From UBA5109 sp964606735 (lineage in GTDB: Bacteria > Pseudomonadota > Gammaproteobacteria > Pseudomonadales > Pseudohongiellaceae): a DNA stretch of 64,000 nucleotides. Location: NCBI GenBank assembly GCA_964606735.1, contig CAZSHI010000002.1, positions 1-64,000 on the forward strand. Reading direction: 5' to 3'. A model generated the notes under the pieces. That model had not been told where the DNA came from, did not search any database, and saw only the letters and a program-made list of their open reading frames with translations. How positions within the stretch are numbered: position 1 is the stretch's first letter; each line of letters begins with the position of its first letter. The position numbers and the translations under genes are program-made. Shown here piece by piece: positions 17,359-26,163 of the stretch.

Positions 17359-17652
17359 ACCTTTTTTTACAGTAAACCGCTGTAACGGTTTTATATTATT
17401 AGCATGAATTCGCGGGAAACCGGTTTTGATAAGTTGACTGCTCTCATCAATGCCGTGACGGAATTATGCTCCCCCCAAACAGAAAGCGCCAGCGCTTTCA
17501 AAAGCAGGCGCTAAAGTAAACTACATCCCTTTAATAATCAAGTTTGTGCACCCCTGCACAAAGCATAAAAGCTGCCCCGGCTTGTTTGTGGGACAGCTTT
17601 TTTTAGTCATTCATCGCCTGAACTAGGAAATCACTGGCAGGACTTATCGCGC
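17359..17652. other. intergenic spacer between the two DUF6644-like pairs
   Basis: 294 bases with no credible gene. It holds an eight-base perfect dyad GAAAGCGC-CA-GCGCTTTC (17482-17499), possibly an operator or hairpin ahead of the copy-1 pair, and a terminator for the copy-2 pair (separate entry). The promoter of the copy-1 pair should lie here; none was convincing. Confidence 0.5.
17567..17604 (-). terminator. intrinsic terminator after DUF6644-like pair, copy 2
   Basis: AAAAGCTG...CAGCTTTT arms with GC-rich upper stem; T-runs lie on both sides, so it works on the minus strand for the pair ending at 17653. Confidence 0.7.
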
Positions 17653-18129
17653 TTATAAAAAAGCCATCCAGCGTGCCACGCTGATGACGCAAAGCCAGAG
17701 AATCAGCGACAAGATACCAATCACTTTGGCTGTCATTGGCGCCTCTTCACCATCTGCCAATACGACCAGTTTGCTGTGCTCTCCAAACCAGAACCACAGC
17801 GCATTGAGCCCGGCTATAAAGATGAGCCCCAGTTTCCACTGAAAGCCAACATTGGCGGCAAAGGTATCAGGACTCCAGGCAAACAGAGTAATGCCGGAAA
17901 GCAGGTTCAGGGTAAAACCGCCAATTGCCCAAGGGATAAATTTCATCGCATCACGCATATTGATGAAGCGGGCAAAGCCGGCAACCCGTAAATCAATCAC
18001 CAGCAGTGAGCCGAAAAGTATCGACAGCCCGGTAAAGTGAATGATCTCCATGGTGGGGTAAACCCACTGCGTTAGATTGATCCAGTCATGCAGGGCAGAA
18101 GTACCAACCCACTCTATAAAAGCATCCAT
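17653..18129 (-). CDS. DUF6644-like membrane protein, type B, copy 2
   Basis: 158 residues, about five helices. The segment HFTGLSILFGSLLVIDLRVAGFARFINMRDAMKFIPWAIGGFTLNLLSGI and FQWKLGLIFIAGLNALWFWFGEHSKLVVLADGEE is almost the same as in copy 1 (16367-16855), while the N-terminal 25 residues differ more. No signal peptide or recognised enzymatic motif. It follows its type-A partner by 12 bases. Function unknown. Confidence 0.8.
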   Translation of the reverse strand: MDAFIEWVGTSALHDWINLTQWVYPTMEIIHFTGLSILFGSLLVIDLRVAGFARFINMRDAMKFIPWAIGGFTLNLLSGITLFAWSPDTFAANVGFQWKLGLIFIAGLNALWFWFGEHSKLVVLADGEEAPMTAKVIGILSLILWLCVISVARWMAFL

Positions 18130-18141
18130 CGTCGTTGCCCC

Positions 18142-18624
18142 TTATAAATAAGCCATCAAACGGCCGGCCATAATCGCACCAAACCAGGACGCCAGGCACA
18201 ATGCCGAATACAGCTTGATCGTCCCTTCATCTTTTTGTGCCCTGATGCTGTTCATGACCACCTTCATCAGAACACCGCCGACGACGATCAGAGACATCTT
18301 TACAATAAAGGAACCCTGCGTAATAAATTTGCCAAAATCCCCAGTCAACAGTACTAGCCCTGACAGGAGGTTAAGCACGAAGCCGCCCCAGGCCACCTGA
18401 AACAACTTATCGTAGGAGGAAATAGAAATATTGCTGGCAAAGCCAAGCACTCGGACATTAAACGCAAAGACAACGCCAAGCACTGTCATCAAGCCAATGC
18501 CATGAATTAACAACACCAGCGGGTAAGCCCATAATTGTCCACTGGCACCGGTCACCCACATGCCCAGCGGACTCAATTGAACAGAGCACACCAACCCTAC
18601 TGGCTCAAAACAAAGATCATCCAT
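18142..18624 (-). CDS. DUF6644-like membrane protein, type A, copy 2
   Basis: 160 residues with AGGGGATAACG upstream of the ATG. Opening MDDLCFEPVGLVCS parallels MDFGCFEPVGLVCS of copy 1. The helix HGIGLMTVLGVVFAFNVRVLGFASNISISSYDKLF carries the conserved His and the VRVLGFA motif; CLASWFGAIMAGRLMAYL closes the protein. It is first in its two-gene unit. The conserved Cys at positions 5 and 13 sit before helix 1, probably on one face of the membrane. Function unknown. Confidence 0.8.
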   Translation of the reverse strand: MDDLCFEPVGLVCSVQLSPLGMWVTGASGQLWAYPLVLLIHGIGLMTVLGVVFAFNVRVLGFASNISISSYDKLFQVAWGGFVLNLLSGLVLLTGDFGKFITQGSFIVKMSLIVVGGVLMKVVMNSIRAQKDEGTIKLYSALCLASWFGAIMAGRLMAYL

Positions 18625-18754
18625 CGTTATCCCCTAATGAAAACGCATTTGGTAGCGTCAATTTGACCACATAACAAGAGCTGACTAAATCAGCCTTTGC
18701 CACAGATAAGAGGCAGCTTGATTAACATCAAACCGTCGAAACTCTTCATATTTC

Positions 18755-19417
18755 TTAAAGTATTCCCCCTAGCCAGTCAGAAATATCGGCTATTTCCTCC
18801 GCGCAAACGGAATGTGGCATGGGGTAGGCATGGAAGTCCGGCGCATATCCCAGTTTCTTCAGCGCCAGCAAACTTTTTTCTGCCAGCGAAATGTCCAGCA
18901 CAGTATCCTGTGTCCCATGACAGACAAGAATGGGTAAATGCTGGTTAGCCGGATGCGGGCTGAGTGCTTCAGCCGTCGGGAAAAAAGATGACAGGGCCAT
19001 CATGCCTGCCAGCGGTTTGTCATAACTGAGGCCCGCCTGATAGTTAACCGCCCCGCCCTGGGAAAAACCGGCCAGCACAATACGCTGACTATCGATACCT
19101 TGTTCTATTTCCCGGTCAATCAGTTTATGAATGGCCATCACGGATGCCAGTAATTGCGTGGCGTTAAAATTGCGACTGCCATCTTCCAGTGCACTGACAT
19201 CAAACCAGGCTGGCATCACGTAGCCCTGATTCAGGGTTACCGGAATAGACGGCGCATGAGGAAAGATAAAGCGTACTGCGCTGCCTTCAGGTAAACGTAA
19301 CTGCGGTACGATTGGCTCAAAATCATGTCCATCGGCACCAAGCCCGTGCAGCCAGATAATTACTGCATTGGCTGTCTGTTCAGGCTCTACGATGACCGCT
19401 GGCAAATAGTCACTCAT
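18755..19417 (-). CDS. phospholipase/carboxylesterase-family alpha/beta hydrolase
   Basis: 220 residues, the normal size for this cytosolic family (PF02230). The catalytic triad is visible: Ser119 in GFSQGG, Asp171 in HGTQDTVL and His202 in MPHSVC. The oxyanion-side LHGLGADGHDFEPIVPQL and FPHAPSIPVTLNQGYVMPAWFD blocks are typical. Such enzymes hydrolyse short-chain esters or lysophospholipids. It is transcribed alone, away from the neighbouring glutaredoxin-like gene by 78 bases. Confidence 0.93.
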   Translation of the reverse strand: MSDYLPAVIVEPEQTANAVIIWLHGLGADGHDFEPIVPQLRLPEGSAVRFIFPHAPSIPVTLNQGYVMPAWFDVSALEDGSRNFNATQLLASVMAIHKLIDREIEQGIDSQRIVLAGFSQGGAVNYQAGLSYDKPLAGMMALSSFFPTAEALSPHPANQHLPILVCHGTQDTVLDISLAEKSLLALKKLGYAPDFHAYPMPHSVCAEEIADISDWLGGIL

Positions 19418-19495
19418 GGCAAGCTGTCTCTTGAGGGTTCATTCGACTGTAGCGGGAAAGACCTGGTCACGCAAGCTCCCGCCCGGGAGTGGCCG

Positions 19496-19897
19496 TCAGG
19501 CGCTTTTCAGGGACTGAATGCCTTCAGGTTTGTTATCAAAACGTTCATGCAGAAAATGCACAATGGCATCAGGCTCATCGAGCCAGCGTACTTCACCCTT
19601 TTCCTCGATGCGCAAACAGGGTGACTTCAGTTTTCCGTATTCAGCCAGCAGCTTGTCCTGATGAATACTGCATTTACTGAAGTCCCGGCATTCAATTTCA
19701 ACATTGAGACGACGAATCTCCCGCCTGGCCAGACGGCTGGCTGAGCAACCCTTGTAGTTGTAAAGGGCAATACAGCTGGTTTCCTTGGCCAAGCGTCTGA
19801 CTTCCTGTTCGGATCGCTCTATCGGCTGAGGCTTGAACAGACAGTCAAGCAAATTAAAAAAGGTGGTTCTGACAGTGCGCCGGATATGTTTTAACAT
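19496..19897 (-). CDS. glutaredoxin-like (GST N-terminal fold) protein, CxxS type
   Basis: 133 residues. After a basic N-terminal stretch (1-35), a thioredoxin-like fold is suggested by CIALYNYKGCSASRLARREIRRLN with the active-site sequence CSAS (about 51-54), and by SPCLRIE, the cis-proline loop. The second active-site Cys is Ser, so monothiol glutathione chemistry is more likely than dithiol reduction. FLHERFDNK near the C-terminus resembles glutaredoxin ends. The partner is unknown. Confidence 0.75.
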   Translation of the reverse strand: MLKHIRRTVRTTFFNLLDCLFKPQPIERSEQEVRRLAKETSCIALYNYKGCSASRLARREIRRLNVEIECRDFSKCSIHQDKLLAEYGKLKSPCLRIEEKGEVRWLDEPDAIVHFLHERFDNKPEGIQSLKSA

Positions 19898-19998
19898 CGA
19901 TTACTTACGGTGAAAAATATGTGCTGCTGGAAAAAAGGCGGCATTATCCATAATGCTCCACGACCTGTCGAGTCTTTTTAAAAACTCTAAGAGCTGCC

Positions 19999-20385
19999 TC
20001 AGGGAAGCACTTTGCCGTCCAGGTAATACCAGTTACCCTTCTCCCGCTGGAACAATGAAATTTCATGGTGGGTTTTTGCCGGCGCATCTCCTTCCTTGAA
20101 AGATGCCTTGAATTCAACCTGACCCCGATCCCCCTTTTGCAGGTAGCGGACTATCTCCAGACTTTGCCACGCATAATCAGAGCCATTAAGGTCCGCGATA
20201 CCGATATTCCGTCTGGTCGCCGGATGCCAGGTTTCCTTTAAAAAATCACCATAGCCACCGAGCGCATAGGCAGCATAGCGGGCACGTACCAACTGGCGCA
20301 CTGTCTTTGCCTTTTCTTTCCCACGCAGCAAAGGTTCGCAACACTGCCCAGCGTCTTTTTTGCTACCACAAATACATAAAGCCAT
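19999..20385 (-). CDS. YchJ-family SEC-C motif protein
   Basis: 128 residues. The N-terminal CICGSKKDAGQCC is a SEC-C type zinc motif; the rest, VRARYAAYALGGYGDFLKETWHP and FKASFKEGDAPAKTHHEISLFQREKGNWYYLDG, is the NTF2-like YchJ domain. Function is unknown in the family, although a zinc-dependent or secretion-linked role is often supposed from the SEC-C motif. It is monocistronic. Confidence 0.92.
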   Translation of the reverse strand: MALCICGSKKDAGQCCEPLLRGKEKAKTVRQLVRARYAAYALGGYGDFLKETWHPATRRNIGIADLNGSDYAWQSLEIVRYLQKGDRGQVEFKASFKEGDAPAKTHHEISLFQREKGNWYYLDGKVLP

Positions 20386-20689
20386 ATTCGTCCCTCAGAC
20401 GGCGATGATCTGAGCGTGTAAACAGGGACACGCACTGACCCGGGTTTATTTCTAGTAAGTTGTCCAGATTTCAGACCGAAATAATCATTGTTTTTGCACT
20501 TTGTGGCCGCAACATAAACCACTACTTTTATAGAATCAATCATTAAAAAGCGAGTGCTCTGAGAAGATTAGCAATTTTTCCATAAACGTGTTTATATCTC
20601 CTTTCGCCCCATTATTTGGGGCTTTAGCGAGATTATTCATGAACTAGAAAGTACTGCTCAGAAGCCTGCCGGACAGACACCAACAAATC
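20386..20689. other. 304-base intergenic region upstream of the MoxR/VWA operon
   Basis: No credible gene. It separates the divergent YchJ-like gene and the seven-gene operon, so both promoters should be here. A short hairpin GCCCC-ATTATTT-GGGGC lies at 20606-20622 without a following T-run, so it is not a clear terminator; it may sit in the operon leader. TAGAAT at 20531-20536 could be a -10 but lacks a -35. No Shine-Dalgarno precedes the ATG at 20690. Confidence 0.5.
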
Positions 20690-22915
20690 ATGTATGAATT
20701 TTTTTTCAACTATCCCCGAGCCGTCTTTGAAGAGAGTGAATTCATATTAGCCAGCGGCTGGCCGATCTGGTTACTAGGCACCCTGTTTATCCTGGCAACG
20801 GCAGCCTGCATTTTTATGCTGGCCTGGAAACGCAAAGTACTCAGCTGGCTCCAACTATCCAGTATTGGCTTGATTCAGGGCTTGATGGTTGCTCTGGTTT
20901 TATTCGTGCTCTGGCAACCGGCCCTGATGACCGAGCGACTGGTCGGCGGTGAAAATGCTGTCGCTGTTTTGTTGGATACTTCAGCCAGCATGGCCATACA
21001 GGAAGACGGGCAGACCCGCATGAGCCTCGCACAGTCCCTGCTGGATGAAGAGGGCCTGGGGGAAATTGCCGAGACTTATGAAATCCTCTCCTATGGCTTC
21101 ACTGATAGCTCTTTCGAGCTGGACAACTTCATGACTCTACCCGACCCAGGCGAAGCGTCAAGGATCGGGGAGTCGGTCTTACAGACCTTGCGTGCGGCAA
21201 ACAATACCTCACTCGGCGCACTGATCATTGTCAGTGACGGAGCAGATAACAGTGGCAATATTGATGCGGCCACGCTCAATGAAATACAGTCTTATGGCGT
21301 TCCCATTCATGCAGTGGGTATCGGCCGTGAAAGCATTCCCCAGGACCTGGAACTGGCCCAGATTCAGCTGCCACAAAAAGCCCTGCCTGGCACCACCCTT
21401 GCTGCCGGCATCAGTATCATTCACGATCAGGGCGGGCTGGCCAGGGTCAAGGTATATAATGGCGAGCAGCTGCTAAGCACAGAGGAAATTCAGCTTGCGG
21501 CCAATCAAAACCTGACAACCGCCTTTATAGATGTCGAGGTGAGTGAGCCGGGCGAACTGGATTTGCGCTTTTCCATTGACCCCATCAACGGTGAACGAAA
21601 CCTGGCAAACAATACCCGCGCACAAGTCGTCGATGTCCCTGAAGGCTCTTACCGCATTCTTTATGTTGAAGGCGAGCCACGATGGGAATATAAATTCATG
21701 CAACGTGCGCTGGGTGAAGATCCCAGTGTGCAACTGACCACGCTACTGAGAGTCACTCCCAACAAATATTACCGACAGGGTATCGATGATCCGGCCCAGC
21801 TGGAAAGCGGCTTTCCAACAGAGCGTGCTGAACTGTTCTCCTACGATGCATTGATAATCGGCAGTGTCGAATTAGCGGAATTCAGCGAAGAACAACAGCA
21901 ATTGATTCACGATTTTGTCAGTGAGCGTGGCGGCAGTCTGATGATGCTGGCCGGCCTCAATGGCCTGGGCCTGGGCGGCTGGCATGAGTCTGTTGTGAAC
22001 GAAGTTTTACCCTCCCGACTGTCCGATACCGATACAGCTTTTGTCCGACAGCAGGCTAAGGTCATTCCGACGCCGGCAGGCCTGACTTCTCCCATTTTAC
22101 AACTCAGTAATAGTCCGGCTGAAAATGCCGAACGCTGGAATGCGCTGCCAAACATTGCCGACTATCAAACACTGGGGCCCTTGCGTCCGGCAGCAACTAC
22201 TCTCCTGCAGATAGACGTGGATGGAGAGTTGCTGCCTCTGCTGGTCACGCAGCCTTTTGGTCGCGGCCAGAGTTATATTCTGGCAACGGGTGGCACCTGG
22301 CGCTGGCAGATGAGCATGCCGCTGGAAGACTTGTCCCATGAAACTTTCTGGCGACAAATGGCACGCTCACTTGTGGCCAACTCTCCGCTGCCCTTTGAGC
22401 TGAGCACGACACTGGAAGATGAAGAAATTCGAATTCGGGCAGAGATTCGCGACCCGGAGGCCGAAGAAAATCAGGGACTCGCTGTTTCAGCTGTGGTATC
22501 CCCGCAGTCTGGCCCGGCCATGACGCTGGAGCTGCAGGCCTCAGCTACCCAGCCCGGAGTCTTTGAAGCACGCTTCACACCTCAGGAAACAGGCCTGTTC
22601 TCCGTGGAAGCCATCTCACGAGTAAACGATTCGCCCATCGAATCCGTGCGCTCGGCTATTCGCTATGAAGAGAACCAGGAATTTTTCAATATTCGCCAGA
22701 ATCGGGCCCTACTGAGCAGTCTGGCTGCTGCAACTGGTGGCCAGTACTGGGATCCAACAGATTGGGATGAGCTCCCGGAAGCCATTTCCTATTCAAGCGC
22801 CGGCATTACCGAACAGGATATACGCTATTTGTGGGATGCCCCGATTATTTTCCTACTCCTGGTCCTCCTCAAGACCGCTGAGTGGTTGCTGCGAAGGCAC
22901 TGGAGAACTATCTGA
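20690..22915 (+). CDS. VWA/glutamine-amidotransferase-like membrane protein
   Basis: 741 residues. Two N-terminal membrane helices (about 21-43 and 52-75) precede a von Willebrand A domain with MIDAS motif DTSAS (96-100) and a later SDGADNSG. A beta-rich middle (about 190-310) is followed by a class-I glutamine-amidotransferase-like fold without an obvious catalytic Cys (VEGEPRWEYKFMQRAL, then FVSERGGSLMMLAGLNGLGLGGW). A last helix lies at about 713-733. The layout matches large membrane proteins found with MoxR/BatA genes. It is the first gene of the operon and its stop overlaps the next start (TGATG). Likely a periplasmic scaffold binding Mg2+ or Ca2+; role unknown. Confidence 0.85.
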   Translation: MYEFFFNYPRAVFEESEFILASGWPIWLLGTLFILATAACIFMLAWKRKVLSWLQLSSIGLIQGLMVALVLFVLWQPALMTERLVGGENAVAVLLDTSASMAIQEDGQTRMSLAQSLLDEEGLGEIAETYEILSYGFTDSSFELDNFMTLPDPGEASRIGESVLQTLRAANNTSLGALIIVSDGADNSGNIDAATLNEIQSYGVPIHAVGIGRESIPQDLELAQIQLPQKALPGTTLAAGISIIHDQGGLARVKVYNGEQLLSTEEIQLAANQNLTTAFIDVEVSEPGELDLRFSIDPINGERNLANNTRAQVVDVPEGSYRILYVEGEPRWEYKFMQRALGEDPSVQLTTLLRVTPNKYYRQGIDDPAQLESGFPTERAELFSYDALIIGSVELAEFSEEQQQLIHDFVSERGGSLMMLAGLNGLGLGGWHESVVNEVLPSRLSDTDTAFVRQQAKVIPTPAGLTSPILQLSNSPAENAERWNALPNIADYQTLGPLRPAATTLLQIDVDGELLPLLVTQPFGRGQSYILATGGTWRWQMSMPLEDLSHETFWRQMARSLVANSPLPFELSTTLEDEEIRIRAEIRDPEAEENQGLAVSAVVSPQSGPAMTLELQASATQPGVFEARFTPQETGLFSVEAISRVNDSPIESVRSAIRYEENQEFFNIRQNRALLSSLAAATGGQYWDPTDWDELPEAISYSSAGITEQDIRYLWDAPIIFLLLVLLKTAEWLLRRHWRTI

Positions 22916-23817
22916 TGAAAAGCTTATGCCAACTAGGCGCCCTTGCCCTGTGTGTGTTTTGCCTGCCGGCACGGGCTGATCTTTATGTGACCATTGTGCA
23001 GGGCATGGGTGGAGAACCCCGCTTTGAAGAACAGTTTCATGAACAGAGCCGTCTTCTCGCTGAAGCTTCTACGGCACTGACCGATACCAGCAAAATCAGC
23101 CTGTTCCAGGGTGAACAGGCCTCGCGTGATAATCTGCTCAGGCATTTTGCCGCCATCAGCAGCCAGATGAATGAAGATGACCGGGCAGCCATCTATCTGA
23201 TCGGCCATGGCTCTTATGATGGCGAAGCCTACAAGTTCAATATTCCCGGCCTGGACATCAACACAGACGATATTCTCGAGATCATGTCAGCCCTGCCCGG
23301 GGAGAACCATTTTCTGCTGAACACATCCAGTACCAGCGGTGCTCTGCTAGAGCCCGTGGCAAATGAGGGTCGAATTCTCATCACGGCAACCCGCAGCGGT
23401 AACGAAAGAAATGCCACCTTCTTCGGGCAGTATTTTGTCGACGCATTGAGCAATGAAGAAGCTGATCTGAACAAGAACAATAACATCAGTATTCAGGAAG
23501 CTTTTGACTTCGCCCAGCGTCAGGTCGCTGACTACTTTGAAAGCCAGGGACAGCTGGCAACCGAGCATGCCGAAATCAGGGGTGAAGGTGCCGCACAATT
23601 TACACTGGCTCGACTGGATCCAAGCACTATTGATAGCAGTGGCAACCCCGAACTGGCCGATTTGCAGCAAGAGCGTGAAGACATCAATCGCCAGATCGAA
23701 GATTTGCAGCTGCGCAGAAATGAATTCAGTAATGCTGACTATATCCAGCAACTTCAGGCCCTGATTCTTGAATCGGCCCGAATCAATGAAGAAATTGACC
23801 AACTATCCAGAGACTAG
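22915..23817 (+). CDS. secreted caspase-like (C13/C14-fold) protein lacking the catalytic Cys
   Basis: 300 residues from the ATG at 22915 (TGATG overlap). A signal peptide ends about ARA-D (residue 21/22). The core recalls caspase/legumain-fold peptidases: IYLIGHGS with the usual catalytic His98, then a second strand NHFLLNTSSTSGALLEPV (131-148), where peptidases carry Cys; here it is Ser (138 or 139). ILITATRSGNERN and ADLNKNNNISIQEAF follow; the latter resembles an EF-hand loop (184-195). The C-terminal 245-300 is a predicted coiled coil. It is probably a periplasmic pseudo-peptidase or binding module for the operon, not a protease. Fold call by eye. Confidence 0.75.
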   Translation: MKSLCQLGALALCVFCLPARADLYVTIVQGMGGEPRFEEQFHEQSRLLAEASTALTDTSKISLFQGEQASRDNLLRHFAAISSQMNEDDRAAIYLIGHGSYDGEAYKFNIPGLDINTDDILEIMSALPGENHFLLNTSSTSGALLEPVANEGRILITATRSGNERNATFFGQYFVDALSNEEADLNKNNNISIQEAFDFAQRQVADYFESQGQLATEHAEIRGEGAAQFTLARLDPSTIDSSGNPELADLQQEREDINRQIEDLQLRRNEFSNADYIQQLQALILESARINEEIDQLSRD

Positions 23818-26142
23818 ATGAACGGCTTAGCGACCAACAGGCTTCCCTTGCTCAAGCGATCCGCTGTGACGCTGGTCTGTTGTGCAGGGCTCTTTTGTTT
23901 TCCGCTGCAGGCACGTGAGCATTTACTGGGCGCACTGGATAACGAGAACCTGCTGGCCTGTGAGGAGGTGCACTGGTCAGGCCAGTCAGCTGAAGCCGAA
24001 GCCTGCTATCTGGGCATTATCAGAACGCCAAATCCACCTGAAATACAGGCAGAAGCCATGTGGGCACTTGGCGACCTTTACACAGCTGATGAATTGTTTG
24101 AGCAGGCTGCCGAGCTGAGTCCTGAGAATGCCATGATTCTGGTACGTACCGGGGAGCTCTACATGCGTACATATCAGTACCAGGATGCCTACAACTTCTT
24201 CGCCCAGGCTCTGGAGATTGAGCCTAACAATGCCTGGGCACATATCGGCGCTGCCGAAGCACTGGCAACCGGGGGCAACCCGGAAGAAGTCAATATGCAC
24301 CTGGAAGCCGTACAGACATATTTTGCCACACCTCCAGGGGCCCGTCTTAGAGTCATGCTGATGTCGATCAATTCGGTAATGGAGCGCGACCATTATGAAA
24401 CGGCTGCCGAGCAGCTGGAAGATGCCTGGGAACTGGCAGAAGACGAAGACCTGCCACGTATGCACCTGAATGCCCTGGAAGCAGCATTGGCCTTTGTCAC
24501 CCGCCGCAATGACGAGGTCCAAGCCTATATTGATGCTGCGCTGGATGAGGCGCCAAACTTCGGCGATGCCTACGCCATCCCCGGCTACTTTGCTTCCATC
24601 ACCCGCCGCTATCAGGAATCCGGCGAATTTTACCAGCAGGCGGTGGCGGTGGAGCCTGAAAACTGGAATGCCCACCTCGAACTGGGTCAGAATTCCCTGC
24701 GCCTGAACCGTATCGAAGAGGGCATCGAGCACATTCGCATTTCCTATGAAGGTGACGGCTTCAATCCTAAAACCCTGAACATGATGCGTCTGCTGGATAC
24801 CTTCAGTGAGGATTTCATAGACCTGAGTTTTCCCGAGCCGGGACAGGGAAGCGGCATTCCGGAGCTGGTTCTGCGCCTTGACCGCGATGAAGCCGATGTG
24901 CTGACACCCTATGCCCGCGAGCTGGCGGAAGCCAGCATGCGGACTTTCGAGGAGCGCTATGACTTTGTTGCCCGACAACCGGTGACCATTGAAATATTTC
25001 CCAATCATGAAGACTTTGTCGTGCGTTCCATCGGCATGCCCGGTGTGGGTATTCTCGGCGTAACCTTCGGCTACCTGTTTGCCATGGATTCACCCACCGG
25101 ACACCCGGATGAAACCTATCACTGGGGAACCACCCTGTGGCATGAAATGGCTCACGTCTATACCCTGGAAGCTTCCGAACATGGTGTACCACGTTGGTTC
25201 AGCGAGGGGATATCTGTTTATGAGGAATGGAATACCGGGCCGATTCCCGGCATCAAGATCCCGGCCGGCGTACTGGATGCCATGGCGCAGGATCTGTTTT
25301 TGCCGGTGGGGCAACTGGATGATGGCTTTATGCGTCCGTCCTATGAAAACCAGGTCATGGTTTCCTATATGCAGGCAGGGCTGATTTTTCAGTTCATCGC
25401 TGAGGAATACGGGCACGACAGAATTGTCGATATGCTTTACCAGTTTGTTGACGGTACCGAGCCGGTAAGGGCTATCGAAAGCGCAATGGGCATCAGTGAA
25501 GATGATTTTGATAGGCACTTTAAGCAGTATATCGATATCCAGTTTGGACCTTTGCTGAATAACATCGGCGTCTGGCGTGAAGATGTCGGCGCCACCCTGC
25601 AGGCTTATCAGGCGGGGGACTGGGAGCAAACCATTGCCGCGGCAGACCGTGCTATTTTTACCTATCCGGATTACGTGGAACAGGACAGCCCTTATATCGC
25701 CAAGGCCCGTGCCTATGCCCAGCTTGAACAAGACGAGCAGAAATTTGAAACCCTGCAAACGTTCTGGCAATTGGGGGGCTACTCGGCCTCATCCTTGAAA
25801 GAGCTGGCTGATTCCTATGTAGACAAAGCGCGCACTGATGAGGCCATCGAGGTATTCAGGGACATTCATTATGTCGACCCTTTTGATGAAAGCACCCATG
25901 GCAAGCTGGGCGACCTGTATATGGACAAGTCACAGTACCATGATGCGCTACAGGAATATCTGGTCGCGCTGGCGCTTGAGCCTCTGGACCTGGCAACAGC
26001 AAACTATCGTGTGGCTGCCGCCTATCAGGCACTGGAAGAAACTGAGCAAAGCATGAACTATTTAATGATGGCGCTGGATATTGCACCCCAGTTCCGTCCC
26101 GCCCAGCAACTCCTGCTGGAAATGAGCAGAACTGCAAACTAA
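23818..26142 (+). CDS. TPR protein with gluzincin-type peptidase domain (peptidase MA-like)
   Basis: 774 residues; the start abuts the previous stop. A signal peptide is likely (hydrophobic VTLVCCAGLFCFPLQA, cleavage before REH). TPR units occupy about 50-330, and more lie at 590-770. Between them is a metallopeptidase domain with HEMAH at 442-446 and a downstream FSEGISVYEEW that provides the third ligand (Glu463 or Glu469); this is the HExxH...E layout of MA-clan peptidases. The second TPR block ends LMMALDIAPQFRPAQQLL. Probably periplasmic, acting on or scaffolding an envelope substrate. MoxR follows after 21 bases. Confidence 0.88.
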   Translation: MNGLATNRLPLLKRSAVTLVCCAGLFCFPLQAREHLLGALDNENLLACEEVHWSGQSAEAEACYLGIIRTPNPPEIQAEAMWALGDLYTADELFEQAAELSPENAMILVRTGELYMRTYQYQDAYNFFAQALEIEPNNAWAHIGAAEALATGGNPEEVNMHLEAVQTYFATPPGARLRVMLMSINSVMERDHYETAAEQLEDAWELAEDEDLPRMHLNALEAALAFVTRRNDEVQAYIDAALDEAPNFGDAYAIPGYFASITRRYQESGEFYQQAVAVEPENWNAHLELGQNSLRLNRIEEGIEHIRISYEGDGFNPKTLNMMRLLDTFSEDFIDLSFPEPGQGSGIPELVLRLDRDEADVLTPYARELAEASMRTFEERYDFVARQPVTIEIFPNHEDFVVRSIGMPGVGILGVTFGYLFAMDSPTGHPDETYHWGTTLWHEMAHVYTLEASEHGVPRWFSEGISVYEEWNTGPIPGIKIPAGVLDAMAQDLFLPVGQLDDGFMRPSYENQVMVSYMQAGLIFQFIAEEYGHDRIVDMLYQFVDGTEPVRAIESAMGISEDDFDRHFKQYIDIQFGPLLNNIGVWREDVGATLQAYQAGDWEQTIAAADRAIFTYPDYVEQDSPYIAKARAYAQLEQDEQKFETLQTFWQLGGYSASSLKELADSYVDKARTDEAIEVFRDIHYVDPFDESTHGKLGDLYMDKSQYHDALQEYLVALALEPLDLATANYRVAAAYQALEETEQSMNYLMMALDIAPQFRPAQQLLLEMSRTAN

Positions 26143-26163
26143 AAACAATCAGGAAATATCAGT

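Noticed and set aside
20606..20622. GCCCC/GGGGC hairpin as a terminator
   Set aside because: No T-run follows on either strand and no gene ends there.
23986..25008. 340-codon open frame on the minus strand
   Set aside because: It is antisense to the TPR metallopeptidase gene, whose frame has clear HExxH and TPR motifs; no protein family was recognised in the antisense frame.
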